Positions 7,204 through 13,813 of a DNA stretch of 13,813 nucleotides are shown in pieces (position 1 is the stretch's first letter; the number at the start of each line of letters is the position of its first letter). The position numbers were made by a program, and so were the translations under genes. The stretch covers positions 1 to 13,813 of the forward strand of contig PHAF01000037.1 of assembly GCA_002841605.1 (NCBI GenBank), given 5' to 3'. A model generated the notes under the pieces. That model was not told where the DNA came from, did no database searches, and saw only the letters and a program-made list of their open reading frames with translations. This DNA comes from Firmicutes bacterium HGW-Firmicutes-10. Lineage in GTDB: Bacteria; Bacillota_I; Bacilli_A; Erysipelotrichales; Erysipelotrichaceae.

Positions 7204-9734
7204 TATTTCGCTCCCTTCGACTTTTCTTTTAGTTCATCAAGTAAAGTCAATGCCTGTAGAGGAGTGATCGTTTCAATCGATATTGCATCCAAAACCTTCT
7301 TTATGTCTTCAAGATGTTTGGGAATATGCACGATCTCAACGACATCTAGCGATTGTTGAACAACCCTTCGACGGCTTTCCAATTGCTTGAGCAAGTCTTT
7401 TGCGCGATGAATCACCGCATCCGGTAAATGTGCTAAACGTGCAACATTGATTCCATAGGATTTATCGGCTTTCCCGCGCTTGACACGGTATAAAAAGGTG
7501 ATATCTTCATCTTTTTCAAACACCTGGACAAACACATTAGACACGCCCGGCAAAGAGTCAGCCAATGCAGTCAATTCGTGATAATGCGTGGAAAATATTG
7601 TCTTCGCTTTGGTAATCGTTGCAATATATTCAATAATGGCTTGAGCCAATGCCATGCCATCATACGTCGATGTTCCCCGCCCGATTTCATCAAACAGAAT
7701 CAGTGAAGACTCACTTGCTTTTTGTAAAGCTGTATTTGCCTCATTCATTTCGACCATAAATGTCGACTTTCCGCCCAAAATATCATCACTGGCTCCCATA
7801 CGAGTAAAAATCCGGTCAAATATCGGCATATCTGCCTTTTTAGCTAAAACATAACAACCCATTTGCGCCATAATGGCAGTTAATGCGATTTGTCTCATGT
7901 AAGTGCTCTTACCACCCATGTTTGGACCAGTAAGTACAAATACGATATCCTGCTCTTTCATTTCCAGCGAATTGGATATGACTTCATGTTTAAGTTGAGA
8001 AGAAGCCAACAAAGGGTGTTTGCTTTCTTCAATATGTATCGAACGATCTTCTACAAACGTCGGCAAAATAAAGCCGCTTTGACTGCTTATTTGAGCAAGC
8101 GCACACAATGCATCCACATTCGCAGCAAAAGCCGCTAGAATCTGGATTTTCGGCAAATATTCGGCAACTTCAATGATCATCTCATTGAATAATTCCTCTT
8201 CAAGACGGATCGCTCTTTCTTTGGCGTGCAACAATTCATCTTCTTTACTCTTAAGCTTTTCACAAATATACCGTTCCGCATTGGTTAACGTCTGTTTGCG
8301 AACATAGCCGAACTCATCTTTGACTAATCCCATGTTCCCTTTAGAAACCTCGATATAGTAACCAAATACCCGGTTGTAACCGACTTTCAGATTTCTGATT
8401 CCCGTTCGCTCTTTCTCTTGATTTTCAAACTCCAATAACCAGCGATTGCCCCCCGTGGTGACATCCCTGTAATGATCCAATAACTCATTATATCCATCCA
8501 AAAATATTCCGCCTTCCTTAGCAGTGGCCGGAACATCTTCTGCCAAACGGTTTTCCAATAATCCCAATAGCTCCTTCAACGTCTCAATTTTTTCAACCCA
8601 AGCAAACGATGGCGATGATAAAAGTGAGTGCTTTATTAACGCAATTTGACGTAATGATCTCATCAGGCGGATCATATCTTGAGGAATCGCACTTCTAAAA
8701 GCGATTTTTGCACAAATCCTCTGTAAGTCATAAACGCCTTTACAATGTTGTATTAACTGATCTCTGAGTAAGAAATCTTCAACCAATGCTTTCACCTGAC
8801 TTTGCCTGTATTGAATATCGCTTATCTGCGTCAGCGGCTTTTCAATCCAACTTCTTAACAATCGACTTCCCATTGCGCTTTTACAACGGTCCATATAACT
8901 GAATAATGTCAGATTCTTGCCGTTAGGCCGTAATGGAGCAAGCAACTCAAGATTAGTAATCGTTGAATAATCCAATTCACAATACGTTTGAACATCGTCG
9001 ATTTCAGCTCGTTGTAAATGTGTCAGCGTTTTGAATTGTGTGGATTGCAGATAGTTAATCAATCGTCCGTAAGCCGTTAGTAGCGATTCACGTTGTACAT
9101 GTTCTATTAAAGGAATGTAATAACCATCTATTTTTTGTTCATCACAAAAAGAAATCATCAAATTTGGAATCTCTCTCATACGGTTTAAAACACGCTCTGT
9201 CACTTGACTGTGAAAAACGATTTCCCTGATATTGTTTTTCAAACAGTATTGAATCAACTCGAACCGCGAATGTTCGATCCTGCGCAAAACTGTTTTACCG
9301 CTGGCCATTTCACATGCCGCGATTGCATATCCGGTGATATCATCTTCTACAGCAGCAATATAGATTTCGCTCTTCTCATCAGCGTTTTCGTCCATAACCG
9401 TACCCGGAGTAATGATTCGAATAACATCCCGTTTGACGATGCCTTTCGCTAATGCCGGATCTTCCATTTGCTCAACGATTGCCACTTTATATCCTCGACC
9501 AATCAGCTTTTGTATATATGGGGTTACTGCATGATGCGGAACTCCACACATCGGTGCTTTTTGATCATTGCCCGCCCCACGAGAAGTCAATACCAAATCA
9601 CATTCCAAAGAGACAAGTTTCGCATCCTCGTAAAATAATTCATAGAAATCACCGAGCCGGTAAAATAATAAGGCGTCAGGATAATTGTTTTTCACATCAA
9701 AATACTGTTTCATCATTGGGGTCAATTTTTCCAT
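7203..9734 (-). CDS. mutS: DNA mismatch repair protein MutS
   Basis: 843 residues from ATG 9734, near E. coli's 853. MutS recognises mismatches and small loops and recruits MutL. The mismatch-reading F-Y-E is at 30-32 in LGDFYELF. The ATPase shows Walker A GPNMGGKST (603-611), GASDD (647-651), Walker B LILFDEIGRG (678-687) and STHYHEL (715-721), followed by the dimerisation region with DKSYGINVA. QQSL (793-796) in the tail may be the clamp-binding peptide. An in-frame TTG at 9746 would add four residues, but it lies almost at the predicted transcription start, while GAGGTGG (9738-9744) is correctly placed for the ATG. It is the first gene of the five-gene operon. Confidence 0.97.
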   Translation of the reverse strand: MEKLTPMMKQYFDVKNNYPDALLFYRLGDFYELFYEDAKLVSLECDLVLTSRGAGNDQKAPMCGVPHHAVTPYIQKLIGRGYKVAIVEQMEDPALAKGIVKRDVIRIITPGTVMDENADEKSEIYIAAVEDDITGYAIAACEMASGKTVLRRIEHSRFELIQYCLKNNIREIVFHSQVTERVLNRMREIPNLMISFCDEQKIDGYYIPLIEHVQRESLLTAYGRLINYLQSTQFKTLTHLQRAEIDDVQTYCELDYSTITNLELLAPLRPNGKNLTLFSYMDRCKSAMGSRLLRSWIEKPLTQISDIQYRQSQVKALVEDFLLRDQLIQHCKGVYDLQRICAKIAFRSAIPQDMIRLMRSLRQIALIKHSLLSSPSFAWVEKIETLKELLGLLENRLAEDVPATAKEGGIFLDGYNELLDHYRDVTTGGNRWLLEFENQEKERTGIRNLKVGYNRVFGYYIEVSKGNMGLVKDEFGYVRKQTLTNAERYICEKLKSKEDELLHAKERAIRLEEELFNEMIIEVAEYLPKIQILAAFAANVDALCALAQISSQSGFILPTFVEDRSIHIEESKHPLLASSQLKHEVISNSLEMKEQDIVFVLTGPNMGGKSTYMRQIALTAIMAQMGCYVLAKKADMPIFDRIFTRMGASDDILGGKSTFMVEMNEANTALQKASESSLILFDEIGRGTSTYDGMALAQAIIEYIATITKAKTIFSTHYHELTALADSLPGVSNVFVQVFEKDEDITFLYRVKRGKADKSYGINVARLAHLPDAVIHRAKDLLKQLESRRRVVQQSLDVVEIVHIPKHLEDIKKVLDAISIETITPLQALTLLDELKEKSKGAK

Positions 9735-9737
9735 AAG

Positions 9738-9744
9738 CCACCTC
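9738..9744 (-). promoter_or_regulatory. Ribosome binding site that decides the mutS start
   Basis: GAGGTGG on the minus strand, with GAGG six bases before ATG 9734. It overlaps the alternative TTG codon at 9746, so it cannot serve that codon. Confidence 0.8.
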
Positions 9745-9754
9745 AATTGTACCT

Positions 9755-9763
9755 ATTATAACA
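9755..9763 (-). promoter_or_regulatory. Extended -10 promoter of the mutS-mutL-miaA-tcdA-msrA operon
   Basis: On the minus strand TGTTATAAT, a TGn extension followed by a perfect TATAAT (9755-9760). No good -35 is seen; that region (about 9777-9784) is inside the terminator hairpin of the PTS gene, and the U-tract forms the spacer. The extended -10 would compensate. The transcript should start near 9748, leaving a leader of about 14 bases. Confidence 0.75.
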
Positions 9764-9764
9764 C

Positions 9765-9791
9765 AAAAAAAGAGCACTTCGAGAAGCGCTC
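9765..9791 (-). terminator. Terminator of the PTS EIICB gene
   Basis: On the minus strand GAGCGCTTC (9783-9791) pairs with GAAGTGCTC (9772-9780), nine potential pairs with one G-U, and is followed by seven U (9765-9771). The last base of the PTS stop codon (TAG, 9791-9793) is the first base of the stem. Confidence 0.9.
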
Positions 9792-11407
9792 TAAATCGGC
9801 TTTTGATCGGCTTTTGCTAACATTTCGTCAGTGATGGTTTCAAATGCCTGAGTATTATCGAGCAACTGACGCTGCTGATCCCTCATCATTTTTACCAAAT
9901 CGCTCCTTAACATAAATGAACATGCCCCAAAGGCCATTGAATACCCGGCACGGGTCTCTACGATTTTATATAGACCGACCAGATGGACACGTTTGAAGTC
10001 GACCAAAGTTTTATCATATGGCAATATGGTCAGCCGATTGGGTGAAGAATGGGCCATTCGAATATTATCCAAACCGCCAAAAGCCTGAATGATTGCCTGA
10101 ACCTTTTCGGTTTTAACACCGATATTCATAGCATCCACGGCAATCCGACGATAATAGGTACGAGTAACAAGATAATAGAATATAAACATTAGAATTCCTA
10201 TAACAAGAATGACCGTCAAACTCCGCTGCATATTGGGGTTACGCCAGAAAATTGCCAAGTCAATCAGGCTGGCCGGTGTTGCTACCAACTCCAGACCGGA
10301 ATATGTGTACCCTACTGAAACACTGAATGCTTCAAATGTGGCAAAAAGCAAACCCGTCGTAAACAAATGAATCACATAAAGCATCGGAGTAGCAAATAAC
10401 ATGTAAATTTCAACGGGTAGCAATGTTCCAAACAAAATCGAAAGGAAAATAGAAAAGAGCAGGAATGAGAAATATCTTCTCTTGTTGATTTTATCCGTGA
10501 AGGTCTGATATGCCGCGATCAGAAATGCCGGTACGGCAAATATATTTAGCACGTAATATGGCGTGATCAACCGCCCGAAACCAAGCGAATATATACCATT
10601 AGCTCTTTGAGCTGTCCAAACAGCTACATCACCCACAAAATTGTTACCCAAACCGTCAATCCAAGAACCTCCAAAGATGCCAAACCAGAAGGGTTCTCGA
10701 ATCAGCCGACTCATGCTGACTGCACTAAGGACACGTTCAGTTATTCCATAAAAGAAGAGATTTACCGGGTTAGTGATATCTGATGCGATAAACTTAAAAA
10801 TGAAATCTGTTATTTGCATCAGAAACGGCCATAAATAACTTATACCGATGCCACCCAATATACTGAAGAATATGACTTCAATCGCTGCCCAAGTATCTTT
10901 GTCTACAAATGGCAACAACCCATGATCGTTTGCTTTGCGACTGCGATGATAACAAAACCGTGTGACATTGATTAGGATTATGGAAGAAAATATCCCTGTT
11001 TGAATCGGATATATCACTCCGCTTCCAGGTAAGAATATATCTGCTAAGTCAACGGATATTCCTAATACCGGATAATATGCCGAAGGTTGTAATTTTCCCA
11101 AAGAGAAGAACATTGTGGTAATATGTAAGACGACATAGCCGACAATGCCAATGTAAACTGGCACAGAGTCCTCATATCGCTTTGATAAGGCTTTGATCAA
11201 TAACAACAGCGGAAAAAGCATGATCATCATGCCACCGAAATAACGCATCAATTCTGCGAAGGTTAAAATCCACCGGTTTTCGACCGTGATGATAGTAACC
11301 AGATTAGGATTTAGTAGTAGACCGCCCAACCCCATAAAAATTGTTGAAACAAACAGGGTTTTTAGTGGGAATTGCACGATTTCCAAAAAAGAATGCCATC
11401 TCCGCAT
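9791..11407 (-). CDS. Degenerate PTS EIICB protein, glucose superfamily, alpha-glucoside-like
   Basis: 538 residues. Residues 1-415 are a many-pass EIIC membrane domain; LNPNLV, WPFLM, GITERVL (221-227), IFAVPAF and PVEIYMLF.TPMLYVIH (331-347) align best by eye with alpha-glucoside/maltose-type EIIC. Residues about 430-510 form an EIIB fold (KVQAIIQAFGGLDNIR, then AHSSPNRLTI). In functional EIIB the corresponding stretch reads DACxTRLRV; here the phosphorylated cysteine position is Ser455. The EIIC GLHH motif is also replaced (SMSR, 231-234) and GITEP reads GTLLP. The frame is open, so this is not simple decay. It may take its phosphoryl group from another EIIB, act as a sensor, or carry an uncharged substrate; none is shown. 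No EIIA gene is nearby. GAGGTGATT precedes the ATG. It is a single-gene unit divergent from rodA. Confidence 0.8.
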   Translation of the reverse strand: MRRWHSFLEIVQFPLKTLFVSTIFMGLGGLLLNPNLVTIITVENRWILTFAELMRYFGGMMIMLFPLLLLIKALSKRYEDSVPVYIGIVGYVVLHITTMFFSLGKLQPSAYYPVLGISVDLADIFLPGSGVIYPIQTGIFSSIILINVTRFCYHRSRKANDHGLLPFVDKDTWAAIEVIFFSILGGIGISYLWPFLMQITDFIFKFIASDITNPVNLFFYGITERVLSAVSMSRLIREPFWFGIFGGSWIDGLGNNFVGDVAVWTAQRANGIYSLGFGRLITPYYVLNIFAVPAFLIAAYQTFTDKINKRRYFSFLLFSIFLSILFGTLLPVEIYMLFATPMLYVIHLFTTGLLFATFEAFSVSVGYTYSGLELVATPASLIDLAIFWRNPNMQRSLTVILVIGILMFIFYYLVTRTYYRRIAVDAMNIGVKTEKVQAIIQAFGGLDNIRMAHSSPNRLTILPYDKTLVDFKRVHLVGLYKIVETRAGYSMAFGACSFMLRSDLVKMMRDQQRQLLDNTQAFETITDEMLAKADQKPI

Positions 11408-11433
11408 ACAATCACCTCGAATTCTATGATACC

Positions 11434-11449
11434 ATTATACTTAATTATA
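11434..11449 (-). promoter_or_regulatory. Candidate tandem -10 boxes of the PTS gene in the divergent intergenic region
   Basis: The 78-bp gap (11408-11485) between the PTS gene and rodA holds two perfect TATAAT boxes on the minus strand, 11434-11439 and 11444-11449, ten bases apart. No convincing -35 accompanies either. On the plus strand TATGAT (11425) and TATACT (11436) are weak -10 candidates for rodA, also without -35. Both genes must start here, but exact promoters are uncertain. Confidence 0.4.
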
Positions 11450-11472
11450 CACAACGAAGGAAACTATTCACC

Positions 11473-11478
11473 AAGGAG
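11473..11478 (+). promoter_or_regulatory. Ribosome binding site that decides the rodA start
   Basis: AAGGAG, seven bases before GTG at 11486. The reading frame stays open back to an ATG at 11372, but that would run 36 bases into the divergent PTS gene and add 38 residues with no family resemblance. Confidence 0.85.
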
Positions 11479-11485
11479 TATTGAA

Positions 11486-12676
11486 GTGACGATTCAAAAT
11501 ACAGAAAAAACAAAGAAATCTTTTAAAATAGATATAACCCTGACCATTTTACTGCTGACAATGGCCGTTTTCAGTATAGTCGCAATCCAAGGCGCAATTC
11601 CTTTAACTTCAAGTACCGTTAATGGACAAGATATTCTAATCAAACAGGGCATTTGGTTTGTCCTTGGCTTTTCATTGCTTGCAGGGTTGCTGTTTTTTGG
11701 TATCGACCGACTTTTTACGGGCGTACGAGTCTTTTACTGGATATTAATGTTCCTTTTGTTTTTGCTTTTTTTAGATCGATTTATTGACCTCCCCTTCATA
11801 CGGCCACTCAATGGAACCCGTGCCTGGATCATTTTGCCGGGAATCGGAACACTTCAACCCAGTGAATTTATGAAAATCGTTTTGATTATCATTACTGCCA
11901 ACGTTGTTGACGAGCATAACCGTAATCGCACGATCATCAGTTTTAAAACGGATATGTTGCTCTTCGCAAATGTCGCAAAATACGTTTTGCCTCCGCTAGC
12001 ATTGATCATCCTTCAACCAGATACAGGGATTCCAATCGTCATCATCTTTACGATTCTAGCCATTCTTGCTGTATCGGGGATAAAACACCACTGGATTTGG
12101 GCGGGGCTTTTTGTCGTCGTTGTCGCTTTAGGTGGGTCTGTATATCTTTACAATACATCACCTGAGACACTGGCAAGCATTTTAGGAAACTCCTACCGAC
12201 TGAACCGATTCCATGGGTGGTTGGCAACAGAAAAATATATATATTCCTGGGGAAATCAACTTTATACCTCACTTTTAGCAGTTGGTTCTGCTGGTTGGAC
12301 AGGTCATGGAAATGAAACTGTTTTAATAACGTTGTTGGAACCCCAAAATGACTTCATCTTTGCAGTTATAGGAAAAAATTACGGATTCCTTGGCACAGCG
12401 ACCGTTCTTATAGTGAATCTTTTGCTGGATCTTAAATTATTAGCCATTGCCTTGGCATACGAACATCCTCGTGAACGTTACATGGTTGCCGGGTTGCTTG
12501 GAATGCTCTTATTTCAACAAGTTCAAAACATGGGTATGATCGTTGGACTGTTGCCGATTACTGGAATTACTTTACCGATGATATCGGCAGGCGGATCTTC
12601 TTTATTATCCTATATGATACCTTTCGCAATCGTTTATCACATGAGCAATGAGAATAAAAATAAAACCATCCACTAA
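11486..12676 (+). CDS. rodA: SEDS peptidoglycan glycosyltransferase, RodA/FtsW family
   Basis: 396 residues from a GTG start, close to B. subtilis RodA. SEDS proteins polymerise glycan strands from lipid II at the membrane with a class B penicillin-binding protein. About ten hydrophobic segments are visible. Family blocks are NGTRAWI (109-115), QPSEFMKI (124-131), QPDTG (177-181), the loop SYRLNRFHGWL, and EPQNDFIFAVIG (285-296), which holds the conserved Asp289 needed for polymerase activity, then LPMISAGGSSLLSYM near the C-terminus. LQPDTG and NDFIFAVIG look RodA-like, favouring elongation over division, but FtsW or SpoVE cannot be excluded without a tree. No PBP gene adjoins it. It is divergent from the PTS gene and convergent with nadK, with 17 bases between stop codons. 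Confidence 0.88.
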   Translation: MTIQNTEKTKKSFKIDITLTILLLTMAVFSIVAIQGAIPLTSSTVNGQDILIKQGIWFVLGFSLLAGLLFFGIDRLFTGVRVFYWILMFLLFLLFLDRFIDLPFIRPLNGTRAWIILPGIGTLQPSEFMKIVLIIITANVVDEHNRNRTIISFKTDMLLFANVAKYVLPPLALIILQPDTGIPIVIIFTILAILAVSGIKHHWIWAGLFVVVVALGGSVYLYNTSPETLASILGNSYRLNRFHGWLATEKYIYSWGNQLYTSLLAVGSAGWTGHGNETVLITLLEPQNDFIFAVIGKNYGFLGTATVLIVNLLLDLKLLAIALAYEHPRERYMVAGLLGMLLFQQVQNMGMIVGLLPITGITLPMISAGGSSLLSYMIPFAIVYHMSNENKNKTIH

Positions 12677-12694
12677 AAAACCCTCGACGAGGGT
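12675..12694 (-). terminator. Terminator of nadK
   Basis: On the minus strand ACCCTC-GTC-GAGGGT (12680-12694) followed by six U (12675-12680). The first stem base is the last base of the nadK TGA stop (12694-12696), and the U-tract overlaps the rodA TAA. In the plus direction the hairpin has no following T run, so I see no intrinsic terminator for rodA. Confidence 0.8.
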
Positions 12695-13476
12695 CAGTAT
12701 AAGTTATTCAAACGTTTTATAAATGATGTCGGCCGATACCTGGCAAAGCGGGCGGCCTTTTTACATAGACGGAATTCGATCGCATCGACGCCATCAAGCC
12801 TTACGTGTAAATGGTCAAAACAAAGAATAGAATCGTTATAAGACTTGCTTTCAAAACGGATGACATGACTTTCCGGAATTACCAGAGATGTTGAAAGTGA
12901 TCGTGATAGTTTATGGTGTATCCCCGCGACCTCAGTCAACTGCATGGCACGAATTGATGGTAAAAGAACAGCTCCTCGAAGCGAACGATTGTATGCCGTT
13001 GAACCGATTTGGGTGCTTACGCAAAGCCCGTTCCCACGAAACGTCTCAAGATATTCATCGTTGATCAAAACCTCGATCCGCTGTGTTTTAATAATGTTCT
13101 CTACCCGGGCTTCATTGATTGCATACAGCGACTCAAATCGGTCCCCATTGTAGCGCCTTACTTCAAGTAATTGAACTTCTTCAGTCAAGGGGTGTCCTGT
13201 AACCAGATCTTCCAATAGTTGATCGACTTCTTTTTCTTCATAATCCGTAAAAAATCCGAGCGTACCGGTATGAATGCCGACAAAATGCACACTTTCAATC
13301 TGATGCATCCTCTGATGCAGTGCATGTAGCATCGTTCCATCACCACCGACACTAATGACAATCTCAGGATTTTCATTATCAAAAATCTTGTTTTGCAGTG
13401 TTAATTGATCAACTATTTTTTTACCTAATGAAAGTGACATTTCATCTTCACGGGTTACTACGGTGAATCGTTCCAT
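12694..13476 (-). CDS. nadK: NAD kinase
   Basis: 260 residues from ATG 13476, like B. subtilis NadF/PpnK (about 266). It phosphorylates NAD to NADP in the cytoplasm. GGDGT (44-48) is the signature with the catalytic Asp; GIHTGTLGFFTDY (67-79), the NE pair at 121-122, and GSTAYNRSLRGAVL (158-171) are conserved, the last usually GSTAYNKSLGGAVI. The preceding STPT is STQI here, a minor change. The frame stays open to 13578, adding 34 residues without family resemblance and overlapping the divergent CYTH gene; AAGGAAG (13485-13491), eight bases before the ATG, supports the shorter form. Confidence 0.95.
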   Translation of the reverse strand: MERFTVVTREDEMSLSLGKKIVDQLTLQNKIFDNENPEIVISVGGDGTMLHALHQRMHQIESVHFVGIHTGTLGFFTDYEEKEVDQLLEDLVTGHPLTEEVQLLEVRRYNGDRFESLYAINEARVENIIKTQRIEVLINDEYLETFRGNGLCVSTQIGSTAYNRSLRGAVLLPSIRAMQLTEVAGIHHKLSRSLSTSLVIPESHVIRFESKSYNDSILCFDHLHVRLDGVDAIEFRLCKKAARFARYRPTSFIKRLNNLY

Positions 13477-13484
13477 GGCAAACA

Positions 13485-13491
13485 CTTCCTT
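13485..13491 (-). promoter_or_regulatory. Ribosome binding site that decides the nadK start
   Basis: AAGGAAG on the minus strand, eight bases from ATG 13476 and downstream of the predicted -10. The longer form starting at 13578 would begin upstream of this promoter and could not be made from it. Confidence 0.7.
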
Positions 13492-13504
13492 TTCGTTTGA
13501 GTCT

Positions 13505-13533
13505 ATTGTATCATAACGATGTGAGGTTGAGAA
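13505..13533 (-). promoter_or_regulatory. Promoter of nadK with extended -10
   Basis: On the minus strand TTCTCA (13528-13533, four of six), 17 bases, TACAAT (13505-13510, five of six), with TGA just before the -10 making an extended TGnTACAAT. The -35 ends one base before the start codon of the divergent CYTH gene, so the two 5' regions share about 58 bp. No clear plus-strand promoter was found there. Confidence 0.55.
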
Positions 13534-13534
13534 C

Positions 13535-13813
13535 ATGAAGGAAAATCTGGAAATCGAGCTTAAATGTTTACTAAACAAAGATCAATTCGAATGTCTTTTA
13601 GACAAGATGGATTTTTCTGTGCCTAAAACTCAAATTAATACCTACTATGACACACCTCTGAATGATTTACAAAAGCGTCATTGGATGTGTCGTATCCGAG
13701 AAGTTAATAGTAAATATGAGTTTACCCTGAAAACACCGGGTGATGGAGGTCTTAATGAGTTTGAATGTTCCCTTGAAGAACACAACATTCACGACCCAGT
13801 GATTCTAGACTTA
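13535..13813 (+). CDS. CYTH domain protein (YjbK-like), 5' part
   Basis: The first 93 residues, open to the window edge; the rest is outside. MKENLEIELKCLL carries the ExExK signature of CYTH proteins (E6, E8, K10), followed by NTYYDTP (39-45), WMCRIRE (54-60) and KYEFTLKTP (64-72), the usual strand blocks that bind triphosphates. Family members hydrolyse inorganic triphosphate or thiamine triphosphate, or are class IV adenylate cyclases; which applies here is unknown. The start ATG 13535 has GAGGTTGAG shortly before it. In B. subtilis the CYTH gene yjbK lies in the same cluster as the NAD kinase gene, in the same direction; here they are divergent. Confidence 0.85.
   Translation, partial: MKENLEIELKCLLNKDQFECLLDKMDFSVPKTQINTYYDTPLNDLQKRHWMCRIREVNSKYEFTLKTPGDGGLNEFECSLEEHNIHDPVILDL

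Noticed and set aside
9735..9746. TTG start at 9746 for mutS, adding four residues
   Set aside because: It overlaps the SD sequence GAGGTGG that serves ATG 9734 and lies almost on the predicted transcription start; MutS proteins normally begin shortly before the LTPMM stretch.
11372..11485. 38-residue N-terminal extension of rodA from ATG 11372
   Set aside because: It overlaps the divergent PTS gene, has no SD, spans the divergent promoter region and lacks family resemblance; GTG 11486 has AAGGAG at ideal spacing.
12680..12694. Hairpin read as a bidirectional terminator also serving rodA
   Set aside because: On the plus strand it is followed by CAGTATAAG, not a T run, so it is assigned to nadK only.
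13477..13578. 34-residue N-terminal extension of nadK from ATG 13578
   Set aside because: It would start inside the divergent CYTH gene and upstream of the nadK promoter; ATG 13476 has its own SD and gives the normal family length.

Overview
The window looks like chromosome of a low-to-moderate GC Gram-positive bacterium (Bacillota). Purine-rich AGGAGG-type ribosome binding sites, consensus sigma-A promoters, short U-tracted terminators, a MutS/MutL pair whose MutL keeps the endonuclease motif, a SEDS wall polymerase and a CYTH/NAD kinase neighbourhood all fit. The style is reminiscent of Erysipelotrichia, but that finer placement is an impression, not something proven by the sequence.

Layout from left to right. 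(1) Positions 1-35 carry only a ribosome-binding-site-like end of a leader for a minus-strand gene outside the window. (2) 36-1146: a minus-strand lipoprotein gene built from two tandem copies of a ~152-residue domain, with a perfect consensus promoter, strong SD and terminator, so probably abundant. (3) 1222-3325: a two-gene minus-strand operon for an ABC-2 exporter of the YhaQ/YhaP (NatA/NatB) kind. (4) 3324-9763: a tightly coupled five-gene minus-strand operon mutS-mutL-miaA-tcdA-msrA, every junction overlapping by 1-16 bases, with its own extended -10 promoter and terminator. (5) 9765-11407: a minus-strand glucose-superfamily PTS EIICB protein whose EIIB cysteine and EIIC GLHH motif are missing. 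(6) 11486-12676: a plus-strand rodA/ftsW-type SEDS glycosyltransferase, divergent from the PTS gene. (7) 12675-13476: NAD kinase on the minus strand, convergent with rodA. (8) 13535-13813: the 5' part of a plus-strand CYTH-domain protein cut by the window edge.

Functionally this is mostly housekeeping: mismatch repair (MutS, MutL), tRNA position-37 modification on two branches (MiaA for i6A37, TcdA for ct6A37), repair of oxidised methionine (MsrA), wall elongation (RodA) and NADP synthesis (NadK). The accessory parts are the duplicated lipoprotein, the ABC exporter and the degenerate PTS protein. I see no phage genes, transposases, CRISPR array, rRNA or tRNA, and no clear new defence or mobile system. 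The points most worth a second look are the degenerate PTS permease, the duplicated lipoprotein with its TTCACA/TGTGAA array, and the repair-plus-A37-modification operon. There is no gene-free stretch longer than 300 bases; the longest gap is 128 bp (1094-1221).
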